Shown here one piece after another: positions 18,902 to 24,762 of a stretch of 24,762 nt of DNA. Position 1 is the stretch's first letter. Each line of letters opens with the position of its first letter. The DNA comes from Bigelowiella natans CCMP2755 (lineage: Eukaryota; Cercozoa; Chlorarachniophyceae), in assembly GCA_000320545.1 (NCBI GenBank), contig ADNK01000725.1, positions 1 to 24,762 of the forward strand, in the 5' to 3' direction. The translations under genes were made by a program, and so were the position numbers. The notes beneath the pieces were generated by a model. It made no database searches. It was not told where the DNA came from and was given only the letters and a program-made list of their open reading frames with translations.

Positions 18902-20275
18902 ATGGACAAGAAGGTGCGCCCCTATGAACCTGTAGTTTCCCTACTCATTTAGTCGAGATTAGATGCATCTGTACTGAGCATCATAACGGGCTGTTCCAGG
19001 AAATCTCGAATACAACAAAATGGCCCTTGCCTCGTCCTCAAATCCCGAGCAGTCACGCTTATGCTTTTGATATTTGTCTATGTAGTGGGCGAGAGCCAAG
19101 AAGAAAAAGGCAAGGAAAAAGAGCAAGAAATCTAGTTCCTCCATGGCCAAAACCGACGCTAAATTCATCGAGCATGCGACCAATGCAGGCTCCCATAGTT
19201 GGGGTACCCCGTCGGATTCGGACCAAATGAAGGCAGAATCTATTATGAACGCCGTACGATTGCTGCGAACTATCAGCCACAAGGACAACATCCCGGAAGA
19301 AACACGTTAGATTTCAAATCAATGCATCAGATTAAGAACATCAACACCGAATGAGTATTCGCTGATTTCAGGCAAGGAGTTGTCAAAGGCGTGCGACCAG
19401 CTCCTGATATACTCAGCAAGCGTCTCCGGCAACGTCAAGGAGGAGCTTGTGCGCGCTGTGAAAGGTGGCGCGAGCGTGTCCCTTATCGAAGAGCTCTTCG
19501 AGAAGAAAAATGCCCCCAGCGTCAATGACCTGGTATTATTATTCTAGAGGGAACAATAGATTTAAGATAACGACGAATCGAACACGCACGTGCCAGAAGA
19601 AAACAGTACAGCACACCCTGCATGCTCCGATTATTTTATATCCAACTTCCACCATATACTTTTTCTTAAATTATTATCATCATCGTGGTTGTCGTATGTA
19701 CTATGTAATCGCAATATGCAATTAACATGACTCTCAAAGGTCTGCAAGGGTCCATTGGGCGATAGCCGCACCCTGCTCGCGGAGGCCATCAACGCACTGC
19801 CCGACAGTGCGACCGGTGTGGCAGAAATCATACGATATTTGATCGAAGTCAAGCATGCCAACGTGAACAAGTGTTTAGGTACTACGAAAGCAATACAATA
19901 AATGCAAACAGTCGCAACCCCTTTAATCTTCAATATTGACCCCGGCCGCGGCCGCACCAATCGCTGCCGTCAGTGATTTTGAAGTCAGGCGATGATACCT
20001 AAAAACTGCTATTTGCTTTATTCCCCTCTCTTGGTCTCCCCCCCCTCCCCCCCCCTAAAAAAACGCCACCAAAACCATCATAAAACTAGCCGAGAAAGGG
20101 TATGGACGACCTATAGCGATTGCAGCTGGAAAATTCGCCGTAGACACCGTTGAATACTTACTGGACAAGAACGCGCGTCTGGACGTGAACGGGCTCTCAA
20201 GTGCACTCTGCGTCACCTTGTGCCAATCCAGCACAGGTTCGTGCGAGGCTAATGCCGATTTGCGCATCGCTCGCT

Positions 20276-20313
<38 letters not shown>

Positions 20314-20847
20314 GGGGCTTTTTTTGGTTGTGTTGTCTTTAGTGACTGTGGATCTGATTGTTGCCCCCCCCGCCCCGCCTGCCCGCCCCCACATCAATAT
20401 GTGACGAGCAGAATTCGAATCCAAGGAGATGAGGCGAACGGTGTCGTGTTTGCTGGAAGCCAGGGCTGACCCCTTATGGAGAGTGGGAGAAGAAGTAGAA
20501 GGGGGGGGGAAGCAGCCCCCCGACAACAACGACGCAGGAACGGGTCTGCTCCTCTCAACCAATCTCGGTTATCCGCTGCTCACTTAAGCGTCGTCGTCGT
20601 CGTCGTCGTTTTATATATTTGTCAATTCAAACCGTAAACACTGGATTGCGAGATGATTAAGGAAACTAGAATAAATAATAATAATAGAGTTCTGTGGGTG
20701 AAACAACAACAACAACAACAACAACGCCCCGTCTCGCTTGTGTCTTTTGGCCCTTGCCGTTTTATGTTGTCGTAGTTCTTTTCAAACAGCATTTTTTTGC
20801 CGTCACTGGTGCAAGTTCCCTCGCCCGCGTGTGGATGTGCGTTTCCT

Positions 20848-20898
<51 letters not shown>

Positions 20899-21929
20899 GC
20901 CCTCCTTGCCTCCTCGCTTACCCCCCCCCCTCCTCAAAAACAATAAGGATTCGCGGTCTCCCACCTCTCTTCCACCATCGTAAAAATGCTGCTGCGAGGC
21001 GTTACGATGTCTGCGCTGCAAGCAAGGGTGGCGAAGGTAAAGGCATCATCATCGTCGTCATCGTCGTCATCATCGCCGTCGTCGGTATTGAAGGGAGGGG
21101 GATCAGAGGGGGGGCAAGACATGAACAAGCGGAGGAAGACGACCACCACAGCGCTATCAGCGTTTTCTTCATCGCTCTCTTCGCCCTCTTCATCGTCGTT
21201 GCCGTCGCTGCCTCGTGAAATGGAAGAGCTGGTGCATCAATGCATAACCCAAGCCATACGAGCGATGCGATTTGAAACCTCAAACGAGCTCATTGGATTC
21301 TTTAGAAGGGTACTTGGCAAATCACTTTCCCCATCAATTTTTCCTCTCCTCTCTGCTCCCTCCCCCCCCCTCCCTCTCGCTCTCTCTCTCTCTCTCGCGC
21401 GCTCTCTCTCTCTCTCTCCCTCCCCCCTCCGTTCCCTGCCAACTGGCTTGTCTTGTGTATTGCCACCACGGACGATAACAACCTCACTAACAATTCTGCC
21501 GCTTTCATTCAATCAGGAACATCGATGGAACCCGCCTCACAACGCCCTGCTCGTGGCAGTGGATAACAGCGCGTATGCCCCCCCTCCCCCCCCCCCTTCT
21601 TACCTCCCCATCGTGCACAACCAATTACACTACATGTCATTTTGATCACTGCTGCTGACACCATGATGCATTCCGCCCAATCTTCATCATCATCGTCGTC
21701 ATTGCCGTGTGCCGCAAAACAACAACTTGGCAACGAGTCGTCCTATCCTGTCTTGTCCTGGCAGTTAGACCAACGAACGGGTGCTGTTCTTCGCTCTTGC
21801 AGGTACCACGCCATCGAGTCCCTTGTCAGAGCTCAAGCGGACATCAACCACAGCTCCTCCCAGGACGAGCTCCCGCTCGTTCGCGCGGTGAGTAGTGAAT
21901 CGACGACGACGACGACGACGACGATGATG

Positions 21930-21961
<32 letters not shown>

Positions 21962-22078
21962 GAAAATGCAGAAAACAACAAGAACCCGTTGCTACTACCG
22001 AGGATGAGAGCCGGCAAATTACCGACTCCTCTGTCATAAACAACATGAGGCGTAGAGACCTCCCCCACTAGTCACACA

Positions 22079-22113
<35 letters not shown>

Positions 22114-22667
22114 GCACACTCATACACACACATATACACATACACATACACATATACACATGCACACGCGCGCAGACCAAAACATGATGATGATGATGAT
22201 GATGATGATGATGGTGATGGTGATGGTGATGATAGGTGATGCGGGACGACGCCAACATGGTGCAGTGGCTGCTGTCCCACAACGCAGACGTGTTCTGCCG
22301 CGGGAGCGACGGGAAAACAGCGCGCGAAAAGATGTATTCCGAGGACCTCACGTGGCGGCTAGAGTCGCTCCAGGTTTGCTTATATATGGACGCTCTGTAG
22401 GCATATCCTGTATGGAAACACTTCCATATACTATAAAGCACATGTGCTACATGTGGTGGGCACGATTCAGCATATCCAACTTCCAGCAACAACGCGCACA
22501 TTTCTCACCCCTGATACCATCTCACCGACGCGTTCTGGCAGACTATTCATTTGCTGCTGGATGCCGAGAATCGCTCCGCGCTGGGGGACTTCGGTTTTCA
22601 CGAGGAGGTCGGTTGCTATTGGCACAACAGCGCGGCACAGCGACACTATCCGCAACTATCCGCAACT

Positions 22668-22703
<36 letters not shown>

Positions 22704-23571
22704 GCATTACCATCATTATCATCATCATCATAATCATCATCATCATCATTATCATCCTATACATCGCAATCGGTCAGCAACCAACAATAAAGATAAGGCA
22801 GAAACAGGAGACGATATTATAATCACACCCTGCACGTCGCACGTCTGCTATGGGCCTGGTTGACAATGATGTGTGGCCCTTCCCCCCCCCAACCCCCCCC
22901 TTTATTCACAGGAAAATAAGGATTCCCCGGCAGGATCTCGAGTGAATGATAAGCTATGTAATATCGGCCGTATTCTCTTCACCTTCTCTCCATATTCCTC
23001 TGTCCTCACATCTCTCTATCCTTTGCTGTTATATATGCATGCTGCAAGTAGTAGTATTCGTAGTTAGTAGCACAGGTAGTAGTAGCAGTAGTAGTAATAT
23101 GCATAGCTCTGGGGTTTTGAACAGCCTTCATAACCGAATAATACGCAATGCCCAACGGTAACAACGCTGCGACACCGAGTGGGCACCTACTCTCGTTTGG
23201 GGTTCAAGCATCCGGATGAAGAGAAATGGGGGGGGGGAGGGGGGGGGGGTTTACTCCTCTATTGCCCCCCCTCCTCACATGTTCTTCCATCGCTGCTTGT
23301 TACTTGCATAGGTACGGCTCCTGAGGCCATCAAGAGGCTGAATAAGCGGTCGGTTCTAGCTTCATCCTCTCGGAGTAAGCAACCCCGTCGCTCTCTCCCC
23401 CCGCTTGCCGAGACCGCAGCAAGTTCCTCCTCCTCCTCCTCTTCCTCCGCCTCGTCCTCCTCCAACCACCCATCTGATGAGGCGAAGGACTCAGAAGGAC
23501 GAGAGAAGAAGCACGGAAAGAGTAGTGGTAGCAGAGACCAGGAGCGAGTCAAAGGGAAAGACGGAGAGAAT

Positions 23572-23603
<32 letters not shown>

Positions 23604-23724
23604 CGGGCAGCCCTCCCCGCCCCCTGAGCAGGCTCAAAAGCAGATTCGCGTGATCGAGGATATGCCTTTCTCGGCGTGGGAGGACAAATTCGTGTTTCCT
23701 CGATGCAGGGACTCGGGAGAGGTG

Positions 23725-23770
<46 letters not shown>

Positions 23771-23943
23771 TTGTTGTGGCGTGCCATCATGGTTGATTCA
23801 GCATCACCGCATATGCGCCGACAACTCACCACAACGCGCGCGGTTAGAAAATGGACAGTGTGACAGCTGCGCGCTCTCTCTCTCTCTCTCTCTTTAATCT
23901 CGCTGCTATGTGGTTGGTTGCTTATCCACCACCCTCTCTCCCT

Positions 23944-23993
<50 letters not shown>

Positions 23994-24515
23994 AACACAA
24001 ACACACTCACACCAAAGTCGATGCAATGCGCGGAAAACCCTCAAAAACGCCCGAGTCATCATCCTCCTCCTACCACCACCAACAGCCTGCGGAGCCTCCG
24101 GTCGGATTCGTCTTCTCGGAAGAGGACTGGCCCCCCCCCTCCACCACTGTGGAGCAGCTATGGGCAGCATGTGGGTGTGTGATATATCCTGTAATTTTCA
24201 TTTTTTGGGTTGGATCAAGGAAGGGGGGGGGGGGGGTTCTTGGGAAGAGCTTTAAAGGAGGAGAAAAGCTCCCAAACAATACATCGCACACTGTGCGCTG
24301 CTATGGCAAATATCACTTTCTAATCGCATAACAACCACTATTTGCCACTACCATTATGATGCTGTGGGTCTTCTTCCTCAAACAGGCAAAGACGAGAAAG
24401 ATCGTAGCAATAGACCGTTTACCTACCTGACCGGCACTCTGAGCGTGTACGACATCCCCTTCATATCCGCGTCGCTTTTCGATCACATGATCCTTGCCTG
24501 CGGATCGGTGAGAAA

Positions 24516-24559
<44 letters not shown>

Positions 24560-24762
24560 AGATGTATGTTCGTATTGTATTAAAGTGTGTGAGGCGCTGG
24601 CATTGAATTCAAATGCACGTGCTGCAGGTATGGAGCTTGCTGTTCAGTCTAAAGCACAAACTCACGCTCTCCGAGTGGAGGGACAAAGACATCAAGAACG
24701 CCATTCTCTCTCGAATACGCTGTGAGCGCGCGCTGAAAGACGGAAACGGCCAGGTGAACCCC
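18902..24762 (+). CDS. Ankyrin-repeat protein with kinase-like C-lobe, ≥17 exons, 3' end off the window
   Basis: Exons: 18902-18913 (tentative MDKK), 19086-19305, 19372-19532, 19740-19878, 20090-20236, 20412-20567, 20948-21309, 21517-21572, 21803-21887, 22236-22373, 22542-22607, 22912-22957, 23180-~23250, 23312-23721, ~24018-24176, 24386-24507, 24628-24753. Nearly all joins keep phase. After a Lys-rich N-tail come degenerate ankyrin repeats: VAEIIRYLIEVKHANVN, DTVEYLLDKNARLDVN, RTVSCLLEARADP, STIVKMLLRG, NALLVAVDNSAYHAIESL, DDANMVQWLLSHNADV. Then a kinase-like order: HLLLDAENRSALGDFGF (loop with DFG), GTYSRLGF, GTAPEAIKRL (APE), a long Ser/Gln-rich insert, and MILACGSVWSLLF, resembling helix F but with Met where Asp is conserved. 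No glycine loop, VAIK lysine or HRD loop is visible, and the 168 bp before the DFG exon cannot hold an N-lobe. It may be a pseudokinase fragment or scaffold. The exon at 20948-21309 may contain a further intron (gtaaag after AAG at 21037), since its Ser-rich part is simple repeat. Confidence 0.65.
20275..20313. repeat. Intronic (CAG)n microsatellite
   Basis: About 13 CAG units about 40 bp inside the donor at 20237 of the ankyrin/kinase-like gene. It is open in frames that look like polySer, polyAla or polyGln, but the flanking splice sites place it in the intron. Confidence 0.85.
20850..20895. repeat. (TA)n microsatellite in intron
   Basis: About 23 TA units in the intron between exons 20412-20567 and 20948-21309. 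(GTC)n near 20588-20609 and (AAC)n near 20702-20725 lie in the same intron. Confidence 0.9.
21901..21963. repeat. (GAC)n(GAT)n microsatellite just after a donor
   Basis: A GAC tract running into a GAT tract, starting about 14 bp inside the intron whose donor is gtgagt at 21888. Confidence 0.9.
22073..22110. repeat. (CA)n microsatellite in intron
   Basis: About 17 CA units, followed by a degenerate ACACAT region to about 22162, in the same intron as the flanking GAT tracts. Confidence 0.9.
22184..22235 (+). repeat. (GAT)n microsatellite forming a 3' splice site
   Basis: A GAT/GGT tract runs right up to the acceptor gatgatag at 22235, with the exon VMRDDANMVQWLL starting at 22236. There is no pyrimidine tract between the repeat and the AG. 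Confidence 0.8.
22670..22756. repeat. (CAA)n(CAT)n microsatellite in intron
   Basis: About 11 CAA units followed by a long ATC/ATT tract, in the intron between exons 22542-22607 and 22912-22957. Frames through it give polyThr, polyAsn, polyHis and polyIle, which are not real protein. Confidence 0.9.
23573..23603 (+). repeat. Coding (CAG)n tract: polyglutamine
   Basis: Nine or so CAG codons in frame within exon 23312-23721, giving a polyGln run inside the long low-complexity insert of the kinase-like region. A polySer tract (tcctcc units) precedes it at about 23425-23463. Confidence 0.8.
23729..23768. repeat. (TA)n microsatellite directly after a donor
   Basis: About 20 TA units beginning 7 bp after the exon end at 23721 (donor gtgcgg). 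A similar (TA)n tract at 24519-24554 begins 11 bp after the exon end at 24507 (donor gtgaga). (CT)n tracts lie at about 23875-23893 and 23949-23985. Confidence 0.9.

Noticed and set aside
20585-20587. Gene end at an in-frame TAA, splitting the right-hand locus into two ankyrin genes
   Set aside because: Splicing at gttatc (20568) to the AG at 20947 keeps phase and continues a proper ankyrin helix (STNLG then FAVSHLSSTIVKMLLRG), so one gene is the better model.
22160-22822. A 220-codon plus-strand frame with polyMet, polyAsn and polyIle runs
   Set aside because: It crosses three introns and their trinucleotide repeats; the true exons within it use a different frame or end earlier.
1-24762. 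CRISPR arrays, tRNA or rRNA genes, bacterial operons or prophage
   Set aside because: No direct-repeat/spacer pattern, no cloverleaf or rRNA core sequence, and no prokaryotic gene layout was seen; the regular repeats found are exons, satellites or microsatellites.

Overview
This window is nuclear DNA of an intron-rich eukaryote, most likely a protist or alga; the taxon cannot be fixed from the sequence. The evidence is that every substantial gene is broken by GT-AG introns (about 60-270 bp in most genes), coding exons join cleanly in phase, and introns and spacers are packed with microsatellites (TA, CA, GA, CAG, GAT, CAA and homopolymer G/C runs). Most long open frames here are shadows of microsatellites or antisense readings; the genes below were rebuilt by eye from splice sites, phase and protein-family motifs.

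Layout: (1) 346-1857, plus strand, the 3' part of an unrecognised multi-exon gene. (2) 1858-4833, no convincing gene; three diverged tandem copies of a ~159 bp unit, older degenerate repeats, and a perfect 15-bp-arm palindrome. (3) 4834-8522, plus strand, a 20-exon ankyrin-repeat gene in which almost every ankyrin repeat is exactly one ~99-bp phase-1 exon and the ~67-bp introns are near copies of one another. (4) 8523-9636, spacer. (5) 9637-12813, minus strand, a ~15-exon sugar-porter-type MFS transporter. (6) 13496-14128, plus strand, an intron-less Josephin-domain deubiquitinase with an intact Cys-His-Asp triad, divergent from the transporter. (7) 14129-15305, spacer. (8) 15306-18318, minus strand, a ~13-exon gene with length and motifs suggesting a BRO1-domain protein. 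(9) 18902 to the right edge, plus strand, a ≥17-exon gene with degenerate ankyrin repeats followed by what looks like only the C-terminal lobe of a protein kinase (DFG, APE and helix-F-like segments but no N-lobe or HRD loop).

The genes do not form an operon-like pathway; they are independent eukaryotic loci, two pairs of which are divergently arranged. The most notable object is the ankyrin exon array: symmetric-phase single-repeat exons, intron plus exon units duplicated over distance, one exon damaged by a one-base insertion that could be skipped without loss of frame, and sequence variation concentrated in the exposed parts of each repeat. This is the architecture expected of a repeat receptor evolving by exon duplication, shuffling and conversion.
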